A DNA stretch of 64,000 nucleotides, from positions 186,001-250,000 of the forward strand of contig JBBMOL010000012.1 of assembly GCA_037954665.1 (NCBI GenBank), written 5' to 3'. The stretch comes from Laguncularia racemosa (taxonomy: Eukaryota > Streptophyta > Magnoliopsida > Myrtales > Combretaceae). Shown piece by piece: positions 34,423 through 45,100 of this stretch. The translations under genes were made by a program, and so were the position numbers. Numbering within the stretch: the stretch's first letter is position 1; each line of letters starts with the position of its first letter. The notes under the pieces were generated by a model. The model saw only the letters and a program-made list of their open reading frames with translations, was not told the DNA's origin and did no database searches.

Positions 34423-35651
34423 GGTTGCGTTTGGTTGGTATCAAAATCCGGTACTGGACAGGACAAATTTTTTTATCCTCTGTTTGGTTGCCATCTATAA
34501 AGAAAGTACTAGACAAAAAATCAATATAGGACTGGAAAAAATGGCAAATTTTTGTACCGTGTGTAACTCGGTACAACAAATACGTTACTGGACAAAAACC
34601 CTTTTTTTTTAAATCCCCAACTTGCCCTTCATACTTCTCTTTTGCTTGTTTAGTTGTTGCTTAACCCATCAGCACCACTCCTTCACCGACGTTCATCATG
34701 GAATCGGCCTCAAGTTCGAACGTCATCGTTGTCATGCCATTCCCGATGCCTTGGACAACTTCCAGTCACCGTCGTCACACCGTTCCTGATGACTTGGACA
34801 ACTTCCAATCCCATCGTCACGTCATTCCTGATGCCTTTGACAATTTCCGGTCACCGTCATCATGTCGTTCCTAATGCCTTAGACAACTTCCAGCCACCAT
34901 CGTCACGCTGTTCCTGATGCCTTGAGGAAATTTAGGCACTTCAATCTGCTCCGCTTCCACGTCTGTCCACAGGCTATGACAACTTCCGATAGCTATGACA
35001 ACTACTAACCTAGCGATGATGGTAGCAGGCCATCTGCCCTTCCTGATGCCATGGAAGTTTCTCATGGCTTTGTCGAGGAGTTGGGTGTGTTGGGTGACAA
35101 CTCAAGCAATTCTGATGATGAGTTTGGCCACTCTTCTTTTGCTTCTAGGTTGGCAACTTAAGGCACACCCTTATGATCGCATATGTGTTATATGGAATCC
35201 CCATGTTTGGAATATAAACGTGATTCCTCATCAAACCAAGTTGTACACTATGCTTGCAAGATGGTGAGGACTGATTTTGCATCTTCAATGCTAATTTGTT
35301 TTCGTTTGAACACTTGAAAACTATTCTAGACCAAACAAAAATGAGGCCTAGAAGAATATGATGATATGAGGAAAAGAATCATTTATCTTACAGAAAAGGT
35401 CGAGGCTTTATGTACAACCAAACGGAGAAAAAAAATAATAGAAGGCAAAAAACAAATTTACTATAATAGAAGGGTAAAATTTACTATATTCAGTCCAATA
35501 CTTTGCAATTCCAAACACTGAATAGTACAAAAATCCTTGTCCAGTACTGAACAAACCAAACATGATACAAAAAAAAATTTTATCCAGTCATTTTTGTTTT
35601 ATACTATTCAGTACTCCTTGTCCTATCCAATACCAGTAACCAAACACTACC
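34423..35651. mobile_element. PIF/Harbinger-like non-autonomous element
   Basis: It is 1229 bp with ends GGTTGCGTTTGGTTGGTA at the left and GGTAGTGTTTGGTTACTGG at the right read inward, plus matching subterminal TACTGGACAGGACAA / TATTGGATAGGACAA words. TTA flanks both sides (34420-34422 and 35652-35654). The insertion lies in copia gag, and the codons on either side read through when one TTA copy and the element are discounted. No transposase is recognised. The centre (34640-35160) is richer in GC, with a 43-bp tandem repeat and a coding-like stretch, and may be captured host DNA. Confidence 0.8.
34740..34923. repeat. 43-bp minisatellite inside the Harbinger-like element
   Basis: There are four copies and a partial fifth of a 42-43-bp unit starting TTCCTGATGCCTTGGACAAC. 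Units start at about 34740, 34783, 34825, 34868 and 34911. The period is not a multiple of three, so it is unlikely to be kept for protein. Confidence 0.82.
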
Positions 35652-35654
35652 TTA

Positions 35655-36150
35655 GAGGTTATTGCCAAATGAGTATTTTCTATCTCTTCTTACTTCATCC
35701 TTTCTTCCTCTTGCATACAATATGAGATGAGCTCATTAAAGGAACATTTGTCCTTTTGACAACTGTAACATACCTTAAATCGATTAAATTGTCCAGGAAG
35801 AGATATCATGTCTAAGTGTACAAATAAGTCCTTAGACAACTCTAACTTGAACGCCTTTAGCTTTGAAGTAAGATGAAACAGTTTCATAACGTACTCTCTT
35901 ATGTTTCATTTTCCTTCATACTACAATGAGACGAGATTTGCCAAAAGCTTTGTTTCAGCCTTTTTTTTCTTGGCCAACAGACTTTCCAGTTTCCTGGAGG
36001 AAACCTTTAGTCAAAGTAACCTCATTAGACATAGTACCCTTGAAAGCTTGTGAAATGACACGTATTATGATCAGAAGATTCATGCAATTAGAAGGATCCC
36101 ACATCTCATACTTTTTAATTTCCTCTTTGGAACTTATATACATAATATTA
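35655..36150 (-). pseudogene. copia gag (UBN2-type) fragment
   Basis: Minus-strand translation matches the copia gag domain: MWDPSNCMNLLIIIRVISQA near 36130, FKGTMSNEVTLTKGFLQE near 36040, and LVHLDMISLPGQFNRFKVCY, then LNELISYC-type and QEEERMK segments, down to 35690. A stop follows EEERMK, and the frame resumes beyond the Harbinger-like insertion. The start of gag and the 5' LTR to the right were not found. Confidence 0.8.
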
Positions 36151-39100
36151 GTGGGTTTTTTTTTTTTTTTTGAAGTGCAAGGTCTAGACCTCTATGACCT
36201 CAAGAACAATATAAATTAAAGTTGCTCAATATATCTACAATTATTATATGCAGTCACATAAATACATCACACAGTTTTCAGGTAAATAAAATATCGAAAC
36301 TTACAGCTTGATGCACTTATAGAAGATTTAGTTGTCCCAACCTCATAATGATGCTGCCACTAGTGCCAAATACCAGACTTCCCAGGTTACGTGCAATTTC
36401 GGGGGCGGGAACCTTATGGAAAAATAGACGACCAATCAGTTAACGTCGAAAAGCTTCACCAAGTGGAGCAATAATTATGGATAAAAGCAAATAACACAAA
36501 AATATAACGTACGTAGGAGTTTCCTATTGGTAGTTTAAAAATGTCTATGTTAAATTTTTATTAATTAGCTCTATACCCCATGCTAATCACATCAAGTGAT
36601 ATAATCATTCGACATTAATGTATTATTTCTCTATAATAAACCATAATGCATGCAAATAATGCTTGTTATTTGACACCATATGATAATTTTTCTACCAGCG
36701 CTCACGTAAAAGGTTAAAGTTATAACTCAATATGAGTTATTCGTATTTTTATATTCCACATTACCTATGAGCTAAGATATTGATCAAGATATATATATAC
36801 ACATATATATATACTTTCTTTCTCATCTATTGGTTCGATTTTTTTTTTACCAGTAATAACCACCATCTATCGTGGAGCACAATTCGAATAATTGAGGGAA
36901 AAAACGAACTTTCAATTCATTTCCTTTCATGGTTTAGTCTAATACGTATATGTCTCCCTCCTTGTCACGGTAACATTGGTTTGAGACGGTTAGTATTGAA
37001 ATGTCCTTTAGAGGATTTAAGCCTCAAGATCATCTAGGATTAGCTATAACACCGGCCCCAGTGGTGCCTCACGAGCAATGGTCCGTTACTAACTTTCGAG
37101 GGGCCATATGACCCATTGGAACAGTTGGCAGTGATACTACTGATGCAATTACAAACTCTAAACCTAGGATGATAACTCATCTATCAACACTATATTGGAT
37201 TCTTTTAAAGTATTTCTTTTTAGTTTTAAGCATGGTATGATGATCACTAACCTACTACCTTATTTAAAGCGTAACCACTACATTTGATGAGTGGTAAAAT
37301 TATATAACACGCTTTCGTAACACAAAAAGAGCCACCCTTAAAAGGTGGTACATTGAAAACTATCAACATTGGTTACATAATCCACCACCAAGGTTAGCTA
37401 GAGGAATCACAGCCTAGAATACGACTAACTACCCAATAAAACACTCAAAAGTTATCCTAATGTTGTCTCTTTTTCAATTTTTTTCTTATCAGGCTAGACA
37501 TATATTTTCTTAATGAAACACTCTTAAGGTTAGTTTAAGATTACCCTAGTGTTGTCTCTTTTTCACTGTACGTCGCCTTTATATTTTCTTTTTTTTTTTT
37601 TTAATTGATTGTTTAAGACATATGCTTGACTGTACTTTCTTCGTGCAATAAAGAATGAATGCTCCAATGGTACAACTAGAATAATAAACATTATCAAAGA
37701 AACCTACTTAGGCCAAAAGAATAATAATAATAATAATAAAGATGGTGAAATGAAGATAACTCATTAAACGTCAAGGTTGACGCTTGACGATGGATGTTCC
37801 AAAGATAGTAGTGTTCATATAGATCAATCATTGGGACTGCAAGTCAGAAATAAAAAAAAAAAATAGAAAACTCGACGCCCGCCCTGTTAAGTCTCCATGA
37901 AGTGAATTTTCAGTGCAAAATAATCACCTACTTAATTTAATTTAAAAATGTAACTATGGGCTAATGTGGTTTCAAATGTCAAAAGCTAACATGATATGGA
38001 GATGATGGTTGTAAATCAGGCTTTTTCTTCACTTTTTCCGTCGCAAGGATGCGTTTGTTGGACGACAAATGTCTCCCATTACTCTTTCCATGCTTTTATA
38101 GGGTTTTGTTAAAGATTACCTAGGACATTTTATATATATATATATATATACTGTTAATGAATGTTCTAAATCATGCACAACCAGACATGTAAAGCCACTA
38201 ATCATCATAGTCTCATGATATTGCTATAGCGATATTTAAAAATTGTAAAGATGATACTCTGTGAAAATGAAAAGTTAGATAAAAATTTCCACTGAAACAA
38301 AGTTTTTCTATATTGAATTAGTGAAATTTCATGAGATCTCATGACATGTAAAGTCAAAGACAATGATCTTCTCCCGATAGAAAATTTGGAAGGGAAGAAA
38401 AATAATGAGATGTGTGTAAATTCAAAGAACTCTACACTAATTGTGAATTAGCGAAAAAAAAATAATTAACTAATTAATCAAAAAAGAAGAAGATGATCAG
38501 CCTGTAAATCTCCTCTCTCAAACCTAAAGGCCAAGACTGAGGAAGCCTACCGGCCTACTGACCATCTCTCAATGAAGTTGATGTATGGATACCATATACA
38601 TAGACCCTTGCATTAAGTCCATCGAGCCGTCGGCTCATCGCTCGGACTCGTGAGGTCTGGTTCCACCTCCAGGTGAACCATCACTATCGAACCAAATTAA
38701 AGGGCCCTGGATTAGTATATGTTTGAGGTTATTGAATCATCCGTCGTATTGTGGTGAATGTGTTGGTTTTACACTTTTAAAAGGGGAAATAAATTAAACT
38801 TAAAAGATACGTGAAATCATTGTTTTTAATAAGTTTGTCGCTTTTTTTTCTATATAAAGTTTTTTATATTTTCAAAACTTACATTTCTTTTAGGATATAA
38901 TTAAGTTGAAGAACAAAGAGTAACAATTGAATGTTCTTTAGCACCTACGTTTAAGATTTAAATAATTGGTATTTCTAGAATTTTGGATAATGTGGAAGAG
39001 AGAGTAACCGTAGAAATTCATGATTGCTCTAAAAAACCATGAGAAATTCTCAAGCAACATAATGTATCACACACCCTTCCTAAGAGACATATTAGCTCTT

Positions 39101-40471
39101 AGATCTTGTCTCAAAATTGTTAATAGATCATGACCTTTAATATTAAAAACCGTACGTGCAAGTCTCCCATGCATGCAGCTCATGCCATTAATTCGAGATG
39201 GCCCAGCCCAGCATTCATTCAAAACTCTTGTAGTGAAATGATAGATTGATTCGAATAAAAACATATAAGTAGATAAGAAATTTTATATTAGAAATTACTT
39301 TGTTAAAATCTTATATACTTTATCGGAATAAACTATTTTCAGTATAATTATTGTATAAATAAACAATTCTACAATGTAATCATATAAAAGTTATTATATG
39401 ATAAAATCATTTTTTTATTATTATTAATGAACCTTATTTATTATAATTTAATATGATTTGCCATTAAGAAGGAAACCATTATTACTGGATGATCATACTA
39501 CTTCTAAAAAATTGAAATTATCGATTAATGAAGGATAATTTCCATAAAAATTATCAATAGCTTTTGTTACTATTAATAAATCTTATTTTTACCCTAATTT
39601 GAGATATTTTACTGTAATAACACTTTCGAGGAACTGCACATAAAGCTCAACCAATCCAGTCTACAATCTATACATTTCATGTTCCTTATTACAACAAACT
39701 AGCGAAAAACAAATTAAAATCCAAAGAAATAAATAAAACGATAGAGAATGCTGAAAAGTTACCTAAGAAAAATCAAGTTAGAATTGTTACCATAATGACA
39801 TACCAACTTACTGATTATTCTCAAATAGGGCGATTTTGTCGAGTTATCTAAGCTGTCCAAGGATAATTTCAATTAAGAATGCGGTTGCGGTGGTGGACAA
39901 TTGGCTGAATTACTGCACTATTTGTGTTTGTTTAGTTAGCAGTTTTATGCGAAAATGTGATGATCGTGTGTCATATTATTGATTTTGTTGGAGTTTGTGT
40001 ATGATGGGAAATGACAGATTGCATTGAAATTTATGTACATTCTGTTTCTCCAATTTTTTTCGGTATTGTTGGTCATGGAAGAGTCGTACGAATGCCTAGG
40101 CCAGGGCACCATTCGTTGCCTCGACTGTCCATGCCCAAGTCTAGGTGCCATGGCACTAAGATGCCTTTCGGATGGGATAGCTTGACAACATTCAAATGAG
40201 ATATGATATCCTGTTCCAAAATCGATACCCCTTATTGTAATCTTATCATTGATTCATCAAACTTATGTCTCCTCTCTTGAATATGTTGTGGTCCTATAAT
40301 TAGGATGTAATCAATACCCCTTCTTATAATCTTAACATTCTTTGTATTTATCTTTCCTCTCTTGACTCTTATGTTCTATCACAGCCATTTACTACCTATA
40401 AATACACTAATAGATTTATCGATAAATGTTCTAATCATTTTATATTCAAACCTTAATTTTTTAGATGCTAA
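36151..40471. other. intergenic, no gene recognised
   Basis: AT-rich DNA with microsatellites: AT near 36790, AAT at 37719-37739, and TA at 38131-38150. Two partially similar stretches ending ATCCTAATGTTGTCTCTTTT near 37453 and TACCCTAGTGTTGTCTCTTT near 37543 form an imperfect local repeat. Neither a convincing open frame nor an RNA gene was seen. Confidence 0.55.
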
Positions 40472-41125
40472 TGGCACATTCACTTGGAGAGAATAGAACC
40501 ATTCCCCTTTTATTCCTCATGAAATTGTTATTACAGTACTTAATTTAATTTTCAATCCGTAATAGCAATTTCATAAAGAATCACAATTCCTCATTTTGTT
40601 GAATTGCAATTCTTTGGTTAAACTTAGGAATTGCAATTCAACAAAAGAAAAACCCCACTACCCCTATCTTCTTCTTCCTCTTCACCACTACTACCAACAC
40701 ACCTTCACTACACAACACCACCATACAATTATCACCACCACCACCACCAAACCCATTGAACCCACCAGCTAAACCCGCCACCACCACCACTAGAAAGTGT
40801 ATAGCAAAGATAGAGAGAGAGAGTAGAGCAAAGATAGAAAAAGAAATAGTAGAACAAAGATAGAGAGAGCATGAAAAATAGATGAGAGAGGCAAAATAGA
40901 GAAAGAGAGTAGAGTAGAGATAGGTACAATGAAGAGAGAAAGGGTTTAAGGACATTTTGGTATTTTTCTTTTTCTATTCATAACTTATTTTTTATCTAAC
41001 TCTATAAACTGAATAATGTAATACTAATATCGTTACATCCAATAATAGCTATTACAACTTTATTTCATTCTCCAGTAATAGCTATTCAATATAGCATTAT
41101 TCCATTCCGTAAAGCAAATGTGCCC
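40472..41125. mobile_element. MITE-like element with TGGCACATT ends
   Basis: It is 654 bp. The left end reads TGGCACATTCACTTGGAGAG and the right end read inward reads GGGCACATTTGCTTTACGGA. Flanking triplets are TAA at 40469-40471 and TAC at 41126-41128, consistent with a decayed 3-bp duplication. The ATTCC/GGAAT and AATAGCTATT words near both ends support a palindromic MITE. The interior has CAC-triplet and AGAGAG microsatellites. Confidence 0.6.
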
Positions 41126-42156
41126 TACGTTCTAATAGTAATTTCAACACATTTTTACCAATTAACCCAACATGAAAAGGTTGCCCTAAAAATCACTAGC
41201 AAGAAAATAAACCAGCAATAAATAGATTTCTCCATCAAACTTTAGAAAGACACATGAAACCAAAGAAGAAGAAGTGATGTGCATGTCAAAGAAGCTAACC
41301 CTCTTGAATGTGACGGTGAAGATAGAGCCTAGTTGGAAGAAAGCCATGTCAGAGCGTATGCGAAAACCTTTCTTCCCTCTACTAGGTAGTATACAACCAT
41401 ATATAATGCATGATGTAAATACTACTTGCAGCAGTTTTAACTTCCGAACACATTGGAAGATTAACTCAATAAGCTGCTTTGTATTGCAGGTCAAGACCTG
41501 CATCTTTAGAGTCAAATCTGTATTCCAGTTAGGTGTATTCGCTAGGGCACTTACACTTGCTTGATGTACATCCATATTATTGAGTAAAAAGGGAAGTCTT
41601 GGTATAACATCTGAATTACCAAATTAAGCCCTTGAAATATTAATCTGTTATGCAATAAATTCTTCATAATTTCAATTTTGAAAAACTTGGATAGTGAGAA
41701 TAAATATTTAACTCTCATAACTATTTTGTACTTTTAGGCACCCACTTTACCGATGAATCACCTCTAGTTGATCAACTAATGGAACTCCCACTTTAGTGCT
41801 TCATCCAGAACGCTTCAACGTAATATGTAGTTGTAACCAAAGGAACCGTTCGAGGAGGCACATAGCTTCCACCGACAGAAAAAGAAACGACACAATCTCA
41901 TAAAATTGCTCTCAAGAGCAGGCATGCTTTCACGTCTATATCTACAAAGGTTTTGACTCAAAACGTCAAATAAATTAGTATAAGTAAAACCAACCAAGCA
42001 AAACAAGGATCATGTCACCACAAGCCCATACTGAAAATCAGTCACATTCCAACCACACAAACTCATCATATATTCAAACCTATGTACCACACTTATCACT
42101 CCATTTAACTATCACTCTGCAATAACCACTCAAAGCCAGGCTCCGGTTGAGTGGAT
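41126..42156. other. 3' flank and probable 3' UTR of the kinesin gene
   Basis: The part nearest 42156 is likely 3' UTR. A 129-codon minus-strand frame at 41186-41575 stands out in length, but I recognise no family in it. No splice context or conserved motif was found, so it is not called as a gene. Confidence 0.45.
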
Positions 42157-45100
42157 CTAGTTGCCAGAAGAAACCAATACGTTATATTCAGTTAAGCGTC
42201 TGTGAAATTGGGCCAATCGCGTCTGCAGTTGGAGAACGCCTGCAGCTTTTTGTGAAAGTACATAGCTTAATTTAGAGACATAGTCATCCAGCTGATTGCC
42301 TGGTTGGTTAGCTTCAGCAAGCAAGCTCATCTCCTATTTGTATAGACAACTTTAATATCAGATGCCATAGCAGATGATAATCAATGTGCTCCAAAGAAAG
42401 ATTTTAAACAAACCTCTCTAATGATTTCCATCGTCTCCTCAACTTGCCGTCTGTGGGCTGTCACAAGGTCTTCCTCTTCCTGGTATATAATAGTAAACAG
42501 AGCAGTATTACTTTGTGACTAAAAGACAGTTGAACATGCAATAAAAAACAATACGGATAAAGATATTATACTTTCAGCAGGACATTCAAATCATCTTCCA
42601 CGTCAGTTCCTCCAAACTCCAACCGGCGATTTACTTCCTTTTGATTGACAATTTCGTTTCTTTCCTCAGAAGCTCTGAGGCTGGGCTCTTCCTTCTCAGT
42701 GTACATCCATGAAGATTTCTCTTGCACATTGGTATCCTCATAGTGGTCCCTATCATGCACTCTCGCATCCTTCAGATTACTGAAAGAATAGTCTCCCCAG
42801 ACAGGGGGAGAGGCTTCTTGTTCAATGGCTTTTGACCAACCAAACCTGTTATTCTCAATAAAAGCTGTGCTGGTACTACTATCTGTTGTTGAAACTGGCA
42901 GCACAGGGAGGGTTGTTGAGTCTCTGATGTTCATTGATGAAGATGCCGGATCCTTTTTAGAGCTGGCCACTTTTGATAGACTCTTCACCCTGAATTGAGA
43001 ATACATATTACATCAGTTATTAAGTTTCATTAGATTCCTATTCTTACGCTTATCTAAGTACCTGTCTGCATATCTGAGGGTATTAAGAGTGTGTTCACAT
43101 GATCCAGAGCTTGGTGATATGCAGGATATCATGACAGTTCTGGAGTCACCTACAAAGGAATCTCTAAGTACTTCAGTCAGCTTACTCCCTCTGAAAGGTA
43201 TGTGATTCTGGTCATTGTCAAGAGCCCTTATGCATTCTTTCAAAGCAAGTAAGCTTTTGTTAATCTCTGCACCCTCTATTCTGCAATGGAAAAATGTCAC
43301 AAAAGAAAGGATATTAACATATAATATACTAAGCATCTATTGGATGTCTCAATGTAAAATTTCTAGGGGGCAGACTAAATTTATCACATTCCTAGTAGTA
43401 AATTTTACCTCTGAGCTTTTTAACTCCATGACCACAAACAAGTAAAGTAGGACTAGATGGCAGTCCCTAACTTCATAATGATAAAGCCATCCATATTGTG
43501 GTGATGCAGAGCCTGACAGTGTCGTGGAAAGTATTTTTACAATCTAGAATTGAACGCACCTTGTCTGTTTGTCATTGTCAGTGGTATCAGCACCACGTTC
43601 ACTTCCAGCAAGGTCTATGAAAGACAGCTTTCCAACTAGTCGTGCAGGCTTTGACTCCATGTTATCAGCTAATTTCTTGATAGCAAGTTGAAGAATTGCA
43701 TGTGACCGAGAAGATTCCTCATTTGCTCCTGTTGTTCCAGTACTTCTAGTAGAATTTCCCAAATCAATTAGCTCCTTGATGGTCTCAACATTTGAAACCT
43801 TATATTCTTGCAAACCCACAATGCACACTTGTTGTTTTCCATCCTCTCTCATGCAAAGCTTTCTGAAGAAAAGAAACTCAATTAAGAAAAGCCGTTTTTC
43901 TTTTCTTTTAACTTTTCAAGTTGCATGGACAAAGTTCCACCTTCGGTCATTAAGAAGGTCAAAGAGCTTCCCTCCATAGATCTCAAAGAAACTGACAAAT
44001 AATTGAAAGCCTTGGTTTCCGTATGTATTAAGCATCAACTTCAATATATCTTGGGATGCTTTGAGGGGCAAAGGTTGCATTGTGTATGTCTTTCCACTTC
44101 CTAAAGAAGGACATGTGAATAAGTCAGACCAAAAAACTACTTCTTAAGCTATATGGCATCTACACATTTGAAAGAATATAACAAGATTTGTCGAGGTGAA
44201 AAATAATCAAGAAATATTTCATAATAAATAAGAAAGACAACACAATTTGTGGATGTATGTGATACAAAGATGATATCAAAACTCAGCATGACTAGAAATG
44301 TTCATCCACTAACATGTGATGCAGAAACATTAGGGGTGGGAATTGCGGGGTGGGTCCGCAGGCTGACCCGCCTTGCCCGCAAAAATATGCGGGGCGGGCA
44401 AAAAAAATTTGACCCACAGAGGTGCGGGCCATTTTGGCCCGCGCCCGCTTGACCCGGGGGGCGGGGCGGGCAATCCCCACAGGCGGCGGGTCAACCCGCC
44501 AGAAAACTTGATCTACAGCTGCAGTTCTGCACTATGGACGACACGACACGACCGTGGACTGCTGCCTGCTGGACATGACGACTTGATGAGGACGACATGA
44601 CAAGCTGCCATGCCCTGCACCGCCGCCGCACCGTCGCACTCCGCACCGCACAGTCGTAGCTCGCAGACCAGAAAAAAAAAAAAAAAAAAATTTGTTGATT
44701 GCTGGTCGGCGGTCGCTAAGGATGATGAACAAGTCACTGAGGACTAAGCTGGTCGCATTGACCGGCGACCACCGAGTGATAGTGACCCGCGAGGGCCGCG
44801 ACCGCGACCCGCGACTGAGGACTGAGGACCCGCGACCGTGACCACGACCACGACTGACGACGCCGACGTCGACTGAAGTGATGATGATGAGACGAGGAGT
44901 TGAGGACGACGTCAACTGAAGTGACGGCACCGCCATCCGTCGCACCACCACCACCGGCCGCCTATTTTACATAATACACAAAAAAAAAATTATTGCGGGT
45001 CGTCGCGGGCCAGCCCATTTGGCCAGCGGGTCGGGGCGGGCAGACTTTCCTGACCCGCCAGACTCGCGGGCCAGCCCACGGGCTGGTGCGGGTCGGGGCG

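Larger units (their letters stand above)
31690..36150 (-). mobile_element. Ty1/copia retrotransposon, degenerate, with nested insertions
   Basis: Minus-strand order from right to left: gag (36150-35655), a Harbinger-like insertion (34423-35651), the lysine-rich end of gag and a protease block (34422-34030), an interposed LTR-like segment (about 32960-34030), integrase (32960-32050), and the linker before RT (31930-31690). RT, RNase H and both LTRs were not found. The order integrase before RT, and the conserved GCPAEAR and FYNPTTK blocks, identify copia rather than gypsy. It is dead throughout. Confidence 0.8.

Noticed and set aside
37453..37580. Repeated GTTGTCTCTTTTTCA words as a possible LTR pair
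   Set aside because: The two stretches are short, about 90 bp apart and imperfect, with no TG/CA ends or internal region.
40638..40955. 105-codon minus-strand frame with poly-Gly/Val stretches
   Set aside because: Produced by CAC and AGAGAG microsatellites inside a MITE-like element.
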